Assembly (NCBI RefSeq): GCF_003072505.1
Contig: NZ_NTGB01000001.1
Coordinates: 1,658,574-1,722,573, forward strand
Direction: 5' to 3'
DNA length: 64,000 bases
Source: Polynucleobacter rarus
GTDB lineage: Bacteria; Pseudomonadota; Gammaproteobacteria; Burkholderiales; Burkholderiaceae
Shown here one piece after another: positions 45,106 through 56,044 of the stretch; positions within the stretch are counted from its first letter, which is position 1, and each line of letters starts with the position of its first letter. The position numbers were made by a program, and so were the translations under genes. A model generated the notes under the pieces. That model did not search any database, was not told the origin of the DNA, and worked only from the letters and a program-made list of their open reading frames with translations.

Positions 45106-45644
45106 CTCGAACCACCCGAAAATTTATCCTTAGGACGATACGCTCCTTCAAAGGATGCGGGGCGAATCCGCCTTTTGGGCTCTGGTCGATAGTATTCATC
45201 AACATATTCTTGTACTGATTTCAAAATCATTGCTGAAAGCGGAAACCGTTCAATCTGCTCACCACCATCCATTAATCTGCCAGCTTCGTTATAACTAAGC
45301 ATCACACGATGAGGCACAGCGATTTCTTTGAGAGGATGCCAAAGAGCTTCTTCTAATCGCCACATCACAAACCAACTGGGTTCAGGTGAGCTGACATTCA
45401 GATAATAACCTTCAGCCTCATCAACAAATAAGTCGAGATTAAACCCTTTAAAAATCCACCGATCAGAATCTTCATCATTGCTGGGGTGTGCGGTAATAAT
45501 TTCCCGACCAATGGCAACTTGAAACTTCATTGGCTCTTTAAATTGTCCCAGATCAGCCTCAACGCTATCCAAAACCCAACGATGGGATTGCCAAGGATTA
45601 TCCATGGCTTCCAACCGCATAGCAATGGCTAGTGCAAGACCCAT
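45102..45644 (-). CDS. DUF3305 domain protein, FDH-associated
   Basis: 180 residues, soluble. Begins with LAIAMRLEAMDNPWQSHRW, has PEPSWFVMWRLEE in the middle and the proline/arginine-rich end YRPEPKRRIRPASFEGAYRP. This is the DUF3305 family found next to DUF3306 in FDH clusters; role unknown. The ATG overlaps the mrp stop by one base (TAATG), so it is read-through translated from mrp. Confidence 0.82.
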   Translation of the reverse strand: MGLALAIAMRLEAMDNPWQSHRWVLDSVEADLGQFKEPMKFQVAIGREIITAHPSNDEDSDRWIFKGFNLDLFVDEAEGYYLNVSSPEPSWFVMWRLEEALWHPLKEIAVPHRVMLSYNEAGRLMDGGEQIERFPLSAMILKSVQEYVDEYYRPEPKRRIRPASFEGAYRPKDKFSGGSR

Positions 45645-46732
45645 TAGGTGTTTTGAATCACAATGTTAGGAAACTTGCTCGACATGTCTTTAGACATAAC
45701 AGCAATCTGAATCGCAATTTTTCTAGCAATCGACTTATAAATTTCACTAATTGGACTGTCAGGCTCTGCGACTAAAGTAGGTCTGCCCGAATCAGCTTGT
45801 TCACGAATCGATAAATTGAGTGGCAAACTGCCTAAAAAAGAAACAGAATAATCATCACACATTTTCTGCCCGCCGCCAGAGCCAAAAATATGCTCAGAAT
45901 GGCCGCAAGATGGACAAACATAAACACTCATATTCTCAACAATACCTAAAATTGGAATGCCTACTTTTTCAAACATTTTCAGACCTTTTCTAGCATCTAG
46001 TAAAGCAATATCTTGAGGCGTTGTAACAATCACTGCACCAGTAACTGGTACTTTTTGTGAGAGTGTCAATTGAATATCGCCGGTACCTGGTGGCATATCA
46101 ACAATCAAATAATCTAGGCCTTGCCAATTAGTTTGGCGCAATAGCTGTTCAAGAGCAGAGGTAACCATTGGACCTCTCCAAACCATTGGACTATCAGCTT
46201 CAATCAAAAAACCAATCGAGCTAGCTTGTAAGCCGTGACCGTGCATTGGTTCAATCGAATTTTCAGCATAAGAATCTGGACGTCCCGTAATACCTAACAT
46301 CGTTGGCAAACTAGGGCCATAAATATCCGCGTCTAAAATGCCGACATTAGCACCCTCAGCGGCTAATGCTAAGGCTAAATTAACTGCAGTAGTAGATTTA
46401 CCTACCCCACCTTTGCCACTCGCGATCGCAATTACATTCTTTACTTCAGAAATCAGTTTGACGCCGCGTTGTACCGCATGCGATGCAATTTCCATACGAA
46501 CAGTAACACTGACATTAGCTACCTCAGGAATTTGTCTAACCGCAGCGACACAAGCTTTTCTGATCAAATCAAATTGGCTTTTTGATGGGTAGCCTAATAC
46601 CACTTCAAAAATAACCTCATTTGTATCAATTTTGAGATTTTTAATGGCTTTAGCCGTGACTAAATCGACTCCAGTATTGGGATCTATTACCGTCTTTAAC
46701 TGACTAAGAATCTGACTTTCTGATAATTGCAA
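45644..46732 (-). CDS. apbC: Mrp/ApbC iron-sulfur cluster carrier
   Basis: 362 residues. An N-terminal MIP18-type domain (1-90) is followed by a P-loop ATPase: deviant Walker A ASGKGGVGKSTTAVNL near residue 105, YLIVDMPPGTGD, and the cluster-binding CPSCGHSEHIF near 270. It carries Fe-S clusters to apoproteins in the cytosol. The start is TTG at 46732 with GGGAG 7 bases upstream; there is no usable ATG. It leads directly (1-base overlap) into the FDH-associated genes, which are rich in Fe-S proteins. Divergent from metG. Confidence 0.94.
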   Translation of the reverse strand: MQLSESQILSQLKTVIDPNTGVDLVTAKAIKNLKIDTNEVIFEVVLGYPSKSQFDLIRKACVAAVRQIPEVANVSVTVRMEIASHAVQRGVKLISEVKNVIAIASGKGGVGKSTTAVNLALALAAEGANVGILDADIYGPSLPTMLGITGRPDSYAENSIEPMHGHGLQASSIGFLIEADSPMVWRGPMVTSALEQLLRQTNWQGLDYLIVDMPPGTGDIQLTLSQKVPVTGAVIVTTPQDIALLDARKGLKMFEKVGIPILGIVENMSVYVCPSCGHSEHIFGSGGGQKMCDDYSVSFLGSLPLNLSIREQADSGRPTLVAEPDSPISEIYKSIARKIAIQIAVMSKDMSSKFPNIVIQNT

Positions 46733-46840
46733 AATTTTCTCCCTAAAAACCTATTTCAAAATAATGTATAACTCTACTGTGATTGGAGAGTTTATGCTTT
46801 AAAACAAAGCATTTTCAAGCTTATTTGATAAAATCTACTT

Positions 46841-48538
46841 ATGAAACCACTCTCAAATCAAATATTAGTTACCTCTGCACTTCCTTATGCCAATGGCCAA
46901 ATTCACATTGGTCACCTAGTGGAATATATTCAAACGGACATTTGGGTAAGATTCCTCAGAATGCAACAAAAAGAAGTCTATTATATAGGGGCTGACGATA
47001 CCCATGGTACCCCGATCATGCTTCGCGCTCAAGCTGAGAACATTACGCCCAAAGAATTGATTGATAGGGTGTGGGCAGAACACAAAAGAGACTTTGACGA
47101 TTTTCACATCTCCTTTGATCATTACGGCTCTACAGATAGTCCAGAAAACAAAGAACTTTCTTCTAAGATTTACCTCGCTTTAAAAGAAAATGCCCTCATT
47201 GAGAAAAAATCAATTGAGCAAGCTTATGATCCCGTTAAGGAAATGTTCTTACCTGACCGTTTTATCAAAGGTGAGTGCCCAAAATGCCATGCCAAAGATC
47301 AATATGGTGATTCCTGTGAAAAGTGTGGCGCAACCTATAGCCCAACTGACTTGATTAACCCCTATTCTGCAGTGAGTGGGGCGACTCCAATTCGAAAAGT
47401 TTCGGAACATTACTTTTTCAAACTATCAGATCCACGCTGTGAAAATTTTTTACGTGACTGGACACAAGTAAGTACCCCCTTGCAGTCTGAAGCAAAAAAT
47501 AAAATGAAGGAATGGGTTGGGGAGCCTGGTGAGTCAAAATTAGGCGACTGGGATATCTCTCGGGATGCGCCTTACTTTGGATTCGAAATACCAGATGCTC
47601 CGGGTAAGTACTTTTACGTTTGGTTAGATGCTCCAGTCGGCTACTTTGGAAGTTTTAAAGCTTTTTGTGAAAAAAACAATTTGAACTTTCAAGAATGGAT
47701 AGGACCAGACACTTCCACTGATATGTACCATTTTATTGGTAAAGATATTCTTTACTTTCATACCCTCTTTTGGCCAGCAATGCTTAAATTTGCCAATTTA
47801 AGGACCCCGACTAATGTTTTTGCGCATGGTTTTTTAACTGTGGATGGCGAAAAAATGAGTAAGTCTAGGGGTACTTTCATCACGGCGCATAGTTTTATTG
47901 ACGTGGGCTTATCACCTGAGTGGTTACGTTACTATTTCGCCGCGAAACTCAATAACTCATTGGAAGATTTAGATTTAAATCTGACAGATTTTGTTGCTAG
48001 AGTGAATAGTGATTTACTTGGAAAATATATCAATATAGCAAGTAGAAGCGCTGGTTTCTTAGTGAAAAACTTTGGCGGGCGGATACTCTCCTCAGCCTTA
48101 AATAATCCATTACTTATCAACTTACGTGGTAAAAGTCAAGAAGTTGCAACGCTTTATGAACAGCGAGAATTTGCTAAGACCATCCGGCTCATTATGGAGA
48201 TGGCAGATTCCGTGAATATTTTCGTAGATGCCAATAAGCCTTGGGATATAGCGAAGCAACTCAAAACTTCCGAGTCCTTAGAGCTGAAGAATGAACTGCA
48301 ATCAGTATGTACTGTTACTTTAGAGGCATTTAGAATTCTCTCTGTCTACTTAAAACCGGTTCTACCAACTTTAGCAAAGGGTGTGGAGGAGTTTTTAAAT
48401 ATCCCTGAAATGAACTGGGCAAGCGTCCAAGTCCCTCTGAGTGAAGATCAGCCAATTAACGCTTACAAACATTTGATGTCTCGGGTGGAAAGTGACATGA
48501 TAGACCGTCTGTTGGAGGCTAATAAAGCAAGCATGTAA
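46841..48538 (+). CDS. metG: Methionyl-tRNA synthetase, short form without C-terminal tRNA-binding domain
   Basis: 565 residues. HIGH motif is HIGH at 22-25, the zinc knuckle is [17 protein letters not shown], and the second signature is EKMSKSRGT near 338. The catalytic and anticodon-binding parts are complete. The protein stops at [20 protein letters not shown], where most betaproteobacterial enzymes continue for about 120 residues with an OB-fold dimerisation/tRNA-binding domain. Nothing encoding that domain is seen in the 87 bases before the next gene. Divergent from mrp, a common Burkholderiales arrangement. Confidence 0.95.
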   Translation: MKPLSNQILVTSALPYANGQIHIGHLVEYIQTDIWVRFLRMQQKEVYYIGADDTHGTPIMLRAQAENITPKELIDRVWAEHKRDFDDFHISFDHYGSTDSPENKELSSKIYLALKENALIEKKSIEQAYDPVKEMFLPDRFIKGECPKCHAKDQYGDSCEKCGATYSPTDLINPYSAVSGATPIRKVSEHYFFKLSDPRCENFLRDWTQVSTPLQSEAKNKMKEWVGEPGESKLGDWDISRDAPYFGFEIPDAPGKYFYVWLDAPVGYFGSFKAFCEKNNLNFQEWIGPDTSTDMYHFIGKDILYFHTLFWPAMLKFANLRTPTNVFAHGFLTVDGEKMSKSRGTFITAHSFIDVGLSPEWLRYYFAAKLNNSLEDLDLNLTDFVARVNSDLLGKYINIASRSAGFLVKNFGGRILSSALNNPLLINLRGKSQEVATLYEQREFAKTIRLIMEMADSVNIFVDANKPWDIAKQLKTSESLELKNELQSVCTVTLEAFRILSVYLKPVLPTLAKGVEEFLNIPEMNWASVQVPLSEDQPINAYKHLMSRVESDMIDRLLEANKASM

Positions 48539-48625
48539 ATGGTTTTCATCTACAATTGGTAAATGTATGTTTGCAATGGCATCTGCAAACAAATTTTAAT
48601 TGTTTAACTTCTTGAATTGAATTTT

Positions 48626-48806
48626 ATGGCTCACTATCAATCACAAATTACACAATTTCTGAATGACCTTAAAAAAAGCAACCCCGAAATCGAAAAGGGC
48701 CAATTATTAGGTCGTGCGCTACTTTGGGATAAAGCACCCATACGACTTGATGAACAAAAGCGTATCAAATTGGCTAGAGTAGCTCAAAAACCATACGTTT
48801 ACTCGA

Positions 48807-48814
<8 letters not shown>
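48626..48814 (+). CDS. DUF3460 family small protein
   Basis: 62 residues from the ATG at 48626 (a TTG at 48617 is upstream). Contains the family pattern SQITQFLNDLKKSNPEIEKG, GRALLWDK and the end RVAQKPYVY. Soluble, no membrane segment. Function unknown. Its 3' end overlaps scpA by 8 bases, so it is the first gene of a DUF3460-scpA-panC unit. Confidence 0.8.
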
Positions 48815-50485
<1,671 letters not shown>

Positions 50486-50487
50486 AC

Positions 50488-52446
50488 TCAACTAGGCTGG
50501 TATCTTAAAGTCAAAAATGCACCGAATTTCGGCGTGTTATACCCATAAGCATTTTGGTAGTCTCGATTGAATAGGTTATCAATCCGCAAGCGGGTGGACC
50601 AATTTGAATCAAATTGATAGCCACCATATAGATTCATGATGGCATATCCTCCTGAAGTAACTTGACTGCCAGAATCATCCGGGTAAGTCCTCGAACTAAC
50701 TGCAATGACTTGACTGCCTAAAGTCCACTGTTCAATTTTTCTACTCACATCCACAGATCCGAAACTTTTTGACCGACCAATCAATTGGGAACCATCTTCA
50801 TCGTTTGTTGGGTTCTGAAAGGTTAAACCCAGCTGCACGTAGTTGCCCATCCATTTGGATTTTAGAGAGGCCTCTACCCCTTTAATCGAGGCTTGGCTCA
50901 CATTGATGTATTGAAAATTATTAGCTGGGTCGGAAGTAATCAAATCTTGATATTTCGATTGAAATGCAACGACTTTTAACAAGGTATTATCTTGTAAATA
51001 TTGCAACCCCGTCTCCATTGAGTTGGCCTTTTCAGGCTTCAAACTCGGATTACCATAATTAGAGCTATAGAGCTGGTAAACCGTGGGGGCATTAAATGCG
51101 TTGGATACAGAAGTTGTCCACTTTAAGGAGGATGTCAAATCATAGCTGAGTCCAAACAAGCCTGTATTGGCGGATTGTTTTTGGTCTTGGTTACTTAACT
51201 GATCATTTCTGACATTGAGCTGAACACCGATACGGTCATATTTTGCTGAGTAACCACCAAAAAAGCTTACCTGTTTTCTATCACCAATTGACTGATCATA
51301 GAGCGATTGATAGTTGTATTGAATTGTGTTTAATTCTGCTCCTGCAGTGATCTGCTGAGCTTGCCCTAAATGAAATTCATTTCGCCACTGATAATCATTA
51401 CTCTCGGTTTGGCCCTTCAAGTAAGGGTTAGGAAAAGGTGAAACCCCATAATAGTTGAGTGAAAAATCGTTATCTTTCGTCAAGTAATTGGTTGTAGAGT
51501 TCATCCTAGAGTTAGCAATCGTTAACTTCGAGAGCCAATTATTAGTGATTTCATTTTGACTATAGGCTTGGACGGTTTGCATTCTGTTTTCCACGCTATA
51601 TAAGCCCGTGTCTGGTCCTCCTGAGTTGACGCTAACTGGATTGTTGTACTTATAGTTATTTTGGGTGTAAAACAACTTAGCACCTAGTTCTTGACCAGTA
51701 GCAATTTGTTTAGAGATATTTGCACTAATACTATCGAACTGGTAGTTATTCTTCTCAGTATTCGTGCCCGGATATTGATTCAAATTGACGGATGAGTAGC
51801 CATCTCCCTGTTGATGTGTCAGTTGAAGACTCGTCTTCCAACCATCATTTGCTACCCCATATCCAGCAGAAGTACTAATAGAATTTCTACTACCGTAACT
51901 CACTTCTGCATTCGGTCCATTCAGCCCTTTAGCACCTTTAGTAAAAACTTGAATGACTCCACCAGAGGCTTTTGAACCATACAACGCCGAGGCGTTTCCT
52001 CTTAATATTTCAATATGGTCAATTTGACTAATCGGAATATACTCAATGCCGGAAATTCCTGTGCCTTCATCGCCCATCCTTACTCCATCAATGAGGAGTA
52101 AAAATTGCGAGCTTGAGCTACCGCGTAAAAAAACTGAGATAGGTGAACCCACTGAACCATTGCGAAACACATCAACGCCAGGCTCACCTTGTAATATTGA
52201 CATCATATCTTGAGGATTGAGACGATCAATATCCTCTCTTGAGATTACACTTACTGATGGCATGACCTCAGATAAGGGTTGATCAGAAGTATTTCCGCTG
52301 ACAACAATTGGATTGATTTGGTTCACTTGTGCATGTGCCAAATGAGGCGTAACAAAACCAGTAACCGCGGCAAAAATAGAGATGGAAAAAGAATTGAACT
52401 GCTTACCGTGTTTGAATTGACGGTTCTTACTAATCAAAGATTTCAT
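50488..52446 (-). CDS. btuB: TonB-dependent cobalamin receptor BtuB
   Basis: 652 residues. Signal peptide (cleavage near AHAQV), a TonB-box-like segment NPIVVSGN, plug domain with VSVISREDIDRLNPQDMMSIL and ILRGNASALYGSKASGGVIQVF, then a 22-strand barrel ending FGAFLTLRYQPS with terminal aromatic strand. Imports corrinoids across the outer membrane. The ligand assignment rests on the cobalamin riboswitch directly upstream. I use the ATG at 52446; a TTG at 52467 lies within the leader structure. No btuCDF genes are in the window. Confidence 0.92.
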   Translation of the reverse strand: MKSLISKNRQFKHGKQFNSFSISIFAAVTGFVTPHLAHAQVNQINPIVVSGNTSDQPLSEVMPSVSVISREDIDRLNPQDMMSILQGEPGVDVFRNGSVGSPISVFLRGSSSSQFLLLIDGVRMGDEGTGISGIEYIPISQIDHIEILRGNASALYGSKASGGVIQVFTKGAKGLNGPNAEVSYGSRNSISTSAGYGVANDGWKTSLQLTHQQGDGYSSVNLNQYPGTNTEKNNYQFDSISANISKQIATGQELGAKLFYTQNNYKYNNPVSVNSGGPDTGLYSVENRMQTVQAYSQNEITNNWLSKLTIANSRMNSTTNYLTKDNDFSLNYYGVSPFPNPYLKGQTESNDYQWRNEFHLGQAQQITAGAELNTIQYNYQSLYDQSIGDRKQVSFFGGYSAKYDRIGVQLNVRNDQLSNQDQKQSANTGLFGLSYDLTSSLKWTTSVSNAFNAPTVYQLYSSNYGNPSLKPEKANSMETGLQYLQDNTLLKVVAFQSKYQDLITSDPANNFQYINVSQASIKGVEASLKSKWMGNYVQLGLTFQNPTNDEDGSQLIGRSKSFGSVDVSRKIEQWTLGSQVIAVSSRTYPDDSGSQVTSGGYAIMNLYGGYQFDSNWSTRLRIDNLFNRDYQNAYGYNTPKFGAFLTLRYQPS

Positions 52447-52529
52447 TGGTACTTTCAGATAAAACAATCTCTGACCTGTTCCCCCGCAGGCACTGGATTC
52501 TTTATGGCTACGTTACTTACCCCGTAACA

Positions 52530-52756
52530 AAGTCATGCTTAGCAGGCCGGTATCCGGGCTGGCATTCACTTTATTTACCTTCCCAGTTTACCCAGTGGTT
52601 TATGAATAAAGTTGCCATTAATTCAATGGCGAATGTTGACCGTTGCGGGGGCAGCTCAGTTCGTTTTTACTTTGCGAATAACATTGTTATTGCGAATATC
52701 TACTCGTGATTCCCGTTTAACTACGAATGATTGACTCAATTCGTGAGCACCTTGCT
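52530..52756 (-). ncRNA. Cobalamin riboswitch controlling btuB
   Basis: Read on the minus strand from about 52756: GGGAAT near 52715, the conserved GAGCTGCCCCCGCAACGGT, CCACTGGG, ACTGGGAAGGT, and the B12 box AGCCCGGATACCGGCCTGC at about 52545-52563. These are the landmarks of the adenosylcobalamin riboswitch in their proper order. A -10 TATAAT (minus, 52768-52763) would start transcription near 52756. Downstream, GTTAC/GTAAC and CCTG/CAGG hairpins (52490-52530) may form the expression platform. Expected to switch btuB off when cobalamin is plentiful. Confidence 0.9.
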
Positions 52757-52781
52757 TCAATAATTATATACAATAAACAAT

Positions 52782-53039
52782 ATGACAGAAATTAATTCAA
52801 ATTCCGCAGCACAAACTCCTGAGGGTCTGATTGCCCGCATGGAGATTTTGCAGCGCAAACTCGCCCTTCTGAATTTTCATTTGAATGACTTGATGACTGA
52901 ACGTCGTACGATGGAAAATAAAATCTCTGATGCACAGACACGAATTCAGAAAATATTAAATAAATTACCCCAAACAACGGATACTCGACAACTGAATCTG
53001 TTAGACAATGGTAATGTGGAGACCTCCTTAGATGAGTAA
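52782..53039 (+). CDS. ZapB-like small coiled-coil protein upstream of zapA
   Basis: 85 residues, largely one coiled coil (about residues 14-62: EGLIARMEILQRKLALLNFH, then TERRTMENKISDAQTRI). Position immediately before zapA with an 8-base overlap is typical of a cell-division small protein in Burkholderiales. Assignment to ZapB is by coiled-coil character and context, not by a motif. Shares a divergent promoter region with the btuB riboswitch. Confidence 0.7.
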   Translation: MTEINSNSAAQTPEGLIARMEILQRKLALLNFHLNDLMTERRTMENKISDAQTRIQKILNKLPQTTDTRQLNLLDNGNVETSLDE

Positions 53040-53388
53040 TGACGCTGTCAGAATTGAAGTTGAAATTGCAAGTCAACGCATGATTTTGGCAACCACACCT
53101 CAAGATGAAGCAAAATTGAGATCTGCTAGTCAGATGGTGAATGAACAAATTGCAGCGATTACTTCAAGTGGGAACCGCAGTATCGAAAGAGCAGCAATCA
53201 TGACTGCCCTGAAATTAGCCGGTCAAGTTCAAGAACTTCAAGAACAACTCGCTAGAACTGTCGATCCCGAAGTGGATAGCCTCGTATTACAGCAATTAAC
53301 CACACAAATTAGTGCAATAGAACAAGAAGTGAATATTGCACTAGAATATCTATCTCTGCCTGGTTCGCCAAGGTCAATAGTTCCTTGA
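53032..53388 (+). CDS. zapA: Cell-division protein ZapA
   Basis: 118 residues. N-terminal beta region VRIEVEIASQRMILATTPQDE and a C-terminal coiled coil; the ERAAIMTALKLAGQVQELQEQL segment is typical (partly quoted). ZapA bundles FtsZ filaments at mid-cell. It overlaps the upstream coiled-coil gene by 8 bases and is followed by 6S RNA, an arrangement conserved from Gammaproteobacteria to Betaproteobacteria. Confidence 0.88.
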   Translation: MSNDAVRIEVEIASQRMILATTPQDEAKLRSASQMVNEQIAAITSSGNRSIERAAIMTALKLAGQVQELQEQLARTVDPEVDSLVLQQLTTQISAIEQEVNIALEYLSLPGSPRSIVP

Positions 53389-53423
53389 ACCGATGCTAAC
53401 GCATATGGTGCCAAGTATATATT

Positions 53424-53573
53424 GTGGGCGTGCGCGCCTTGTTACTATAGAGTTCACCTCGAGTGATTCTCTCCCTGGTAATACTGATGTGCCCAAAACG
53501 ATGTTACCGCACCGACTTGAACTCTCTGGGTTCAGGATGACGACCTAGCGGCCAAGGCGGAGACCCACCTTTT
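53424..53573 (+). ncRNA. ssrS: 6S RNA
   Basis: Lies in the 197-base gap after zapA, the standard place for ssrS. The ends pair: GTGGG with CCCAC and CGCCTTG (53435-53441) with CAAGGCG (53553-53559). The conserved 3' part is present: TTGAACTCTCTGGGTTCAGG followed by GACGACC and AGCGGC, matching the E. coli 6S order. A T-run follows at 53570-53573. It binds sigma-70 RNA polymerase in stationary phase. Ends are approximate; a TATATT lies just upstream of the proposed 5' end. Confidence 0.82.
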
Positions 53574-53585
53574 GAAAATACTTCC

Positions 53586-54407
53586 ATGACTACTCTACAA
53601 ATTTTATCCTTGCTCGTTCTTGGCATGGCTACCGGTGTCATTGCAGGTTTGTTAGGGATCGGTGGGGGTATGATTATGGTACCTTTTCTAAGCTTTATTT
53701 TTACTCAAGCACATTTTTCAGAGGAGCACCTTCTCCATATCGCTATCGCAACTTCGATGACTACTATTACCTTCACTTCTCTTTCAAGTGTGCGGGCACA
53801 AATGAAAAAGAAGATGATTCATTGGCATATTGTCAAAGCCTTAGTGCCCGGAATTTTGTTTGGGGGCATTGTAGGAGGCAGTGAAGTTTTTAATCTACTC
53901 AAAACGCCTTGGCTGACTCTAATATTTGCCAGTTTTCAAATTTTTTCTGCCTACCAAATGTTACTCAATAAAAAGCCGAAGCCAAGTCGGGAATTACCTG
54001 GCTTCATCGGTTTATTTAGCGTTGGCACATTGATTGGTTTAATGTCGAGTTTGGTTGGTGCAGGAGGTGCTTTTATTTCTGTCCCATTTATGTTGTGGTG
54101 TAACGTGCCCATTCATGCTGCTCTGGCAACCTCCTCAGCCTTAGGATTTCCGATCGCGATCGCAAGTGCTATCGGTTATATTTATGGCGCTTATGACCTT
54201 CCCGGGCTTCCAAGCTATTCCTTGGGATATATTTATCTACCAGCACTGATATGTATTTCAATTACGAGTGTACTGTTTGCTCCATTGGGTGTGAAATTGG
54301 CACACTCAATGAATACCATGCAACTCAGAAAAACCTTTGCTTTTCTATTGTTGGTGATTGCTAGTTTTATGATTTATAAAAGCTTACATCTTTTTGGCTT
54401 TCTATAA
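53586..54407 (+). CDS. TauE/SafE (DUF81) family membrane transporter
   Basis: 273 residues, eight hydrophobic helices. The family motif GLLGIGGGMIMVPFL occurs near residue 22 and repeats as SLVGAGGAFISVPFML in the second half. Members export sulfite, sulfoacetate or other organosulfur anions; the substrate is not predictable. It starts about 13 bases after the 6S RNA end, so it may be expressed by read-through. Convergent with the HD-GYP gene. Confidence 0.86.
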   Translation: MTTLQILSLLVLGMATGVIAGLLGIGGGMIMVPFLSFIFTQAHFSEEHLLHIAIATSMTTITFTSLSSVRAQMKKKMIHWHIVKALVPGILFGGIVGGSEVFNLLKTPWLTLIFASFQIFSAYQMLLNKKPKPSRELPGFIGLFSVGTLIGLMSSLVGAGGAFISVPFMLWCNVPIHAALATSSALGFPIAIASAIGYIYGAYDLPGLPSYSLGYIYLPALICISITSVLFAPLGVKLAHSMNTMQLRKTFAFLLLVIASFMIYKSLHLFGFL

Positions 54408-54509
54408 TAAGAAAAAGTATTACTGGGTTATGTTGAGTAATTAGTTAACTTTCATTGAACAGCTGGAAGTCAATCAAAGCAAAGTACTTCTAATGTTGCA
54501 CATCTGAAG

Positions 54510-55862
54510 CTAAATATCTCTATGAAGATATGCAATTTCTCTAAAAGAGTCTTGCTCAGCGATAAACGCATCAACAATCCAAGGGTCAAAATTAGCTCCC
54601 CTCTTAGAAATAATCTCTTGTACTGCTTGCTCATGTGTCCAGGCTTTTTTATACACTCGCTCACTAACCAATGCGTCATACATATCCGCTAGAGACATGA
54701 TCCTAGCTTCCAAGGGAATTGCCACCCCTTCTAATCCGCGAGGGTAACCAGTGCCATCCCATTTCTCATGGTGACCTCCAGCAATCTTAATCGCCTTAGC
54801 AATCAAGTCGGAATTAAAATCAAGCTCTACACCTGAAGTATTTAATACCGACTCACCAATCAAAGTATGGGTTTTCATAATGATCCACTCTTCATCCGTA
54901 AGAGGGCCATTCTTAAGCAAAATTTTATCCGGAATGCCAATTTTTCCAAGGTCATGTAACGGTGCAGCTTTAAACAATAAATCAACGGATTGATCAGAGA
55001 GGCTTTCCGTGTAATACCCATCATTCCTTAGACGCAAGGCTAATATTTTTACGTAATTTTGTGTACGAATAATATGGTTTCCTGTTTCATTATCCCGAGC
55101 TTTAGCAAGAGCATTGAGGGACGCCAATAGCTGTAATTCGGATTGTTCCGCTTTTTTATTCGCTAACTCTAGCTTCATTAAATGATTCTGAATATTATTT
55201 TTTTGACTCTCAGCACTCACTCTTTCTATCTTATAACCAACAAGTGCTATAAAGGAAAGAACTGTGAAGGCAGTCCAAAACCACCTAACTACCGAAGATA
55301 AAAAGGCCTCTTGATATAAGTTGATATTACTTGGTGTATCACTATAAATAAGAATGATCAACCTGAACGCCGTCAAACTCAATTCAGCCATAATTGTGAA
55401 AATCAAAAAGATGGGCATCCTTATCTGGTGTTTTTGCAATTGCCTTAATTCAACTAATTGCCATAAAAGGCATAAAGAAATTACCGCACCTATCAAACCG
55501 ACTCTTTGGGTAAATGTCCCGAATTGCATGAGGTATTGATATACCACTGCAAATAGTACTATCGCTAGTAGAATGAATTTATTAAATTGCTTTGTCAGCG
55601 GTTGATGAAGAGATCGATAATATGCTCCTAAATATAAATAACCTCCCACAAATAAGGTATTTGCTGGGTTGAGGAGTCCTATGAAAAGAATTGATGCAAT
55701 CGCAAAAATAGTAAAACTACATGCTGTCAGAATGAGGGCTAGGAACCAATAGCCCTCAGGCTGGAAAACTTTACTTTGGTCGACTAAGGATTTTCCACCA
55801 ATAACGATGCCCCACAATATGGTGGCAACAATAGCAAAATAAAGTTCGTTAGCGTATTGCAT
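54510..55862 (-). CDS. Membrane-anchored HD-GYP domain phosphodiesterase
   Basis: 450 residues. The first 215 contain about seven membrane helices (a 7TM-like sensor, not identified further), then a short coiled coil ([20 protein letters not shown]) and the HD-GYP domain. Metal and catalytic motifs are intact: [26 protein letters not shown] near residue 302, [11 protein letters not shown], and [14 protein letters not shown] near 363. Such proteins hydrolyse cyclic di-GMP; this one should be active by motif. No GGDEF partner is adjacent. Confidence 0.9.
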   Translation of the reverse strand: MQYANELYFAIVATILWGIVIGGKSLVDQSKVFQPEGYWFLALILTACSFTIFAIASILFIGLLNPANTLFVGGYLYLGAYYRSLHQPLTKQFNKFILLAIVLFAVVYQYLMQFGTFTQRVGLIGAVISLCLLWQLVELRQLQKHQIRMPIFLIFTIMAELSLTAFRLIILIYSDTPSNINLYQEAFLSSVVRWFWTAFTVLSFIALVGYKIERVSAESQKNNIQNHLMKLELANKKAEQSELQLLASLNALAKARDNETGNHIIRTQNYVKILALRLRNDGYYTESLSDQSVDLLFKAAPLHDLGKIGIPDKILLKNGPLTDEEWIIMKTHTLIGESVLNTSGVELDFNSDLIAKAIKIAGGHHEKWDGTGYPRGLEGVAIPLEARIMSLADMYDALVSERVYKKAWTHEQAVQEIISKRGANFDPWIVDAFIAEQDSFREIAYLHRDI

Positions 55863-56044
55863 AAAACGAAGAACATTGCAGTGGATATGCGAAAGAATAG
55901 TACAAAACGGATTGAATACAGTTAAAATTAACTACTAATCTACCACAAATCTACTACCTTATTCAAAGTATCGAAATCTTTGCCCATGTTCTGTAAAAAA
56001 GGTAGGTAAAAGATTCGATGACTTATTAGAGAATTTAGAGAAAA

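Noticed and set aside
48539..48625. Possible remnant of the missing metG C-terminal domain
   Set aside because: Too short and AT-rich, no OB-fold-like translation in any frame.
55863..56044. Gap between matB and the HD-GYP gene
   Set aside because: Searched for small genes, RNA or terminators; nothing convincing was found.
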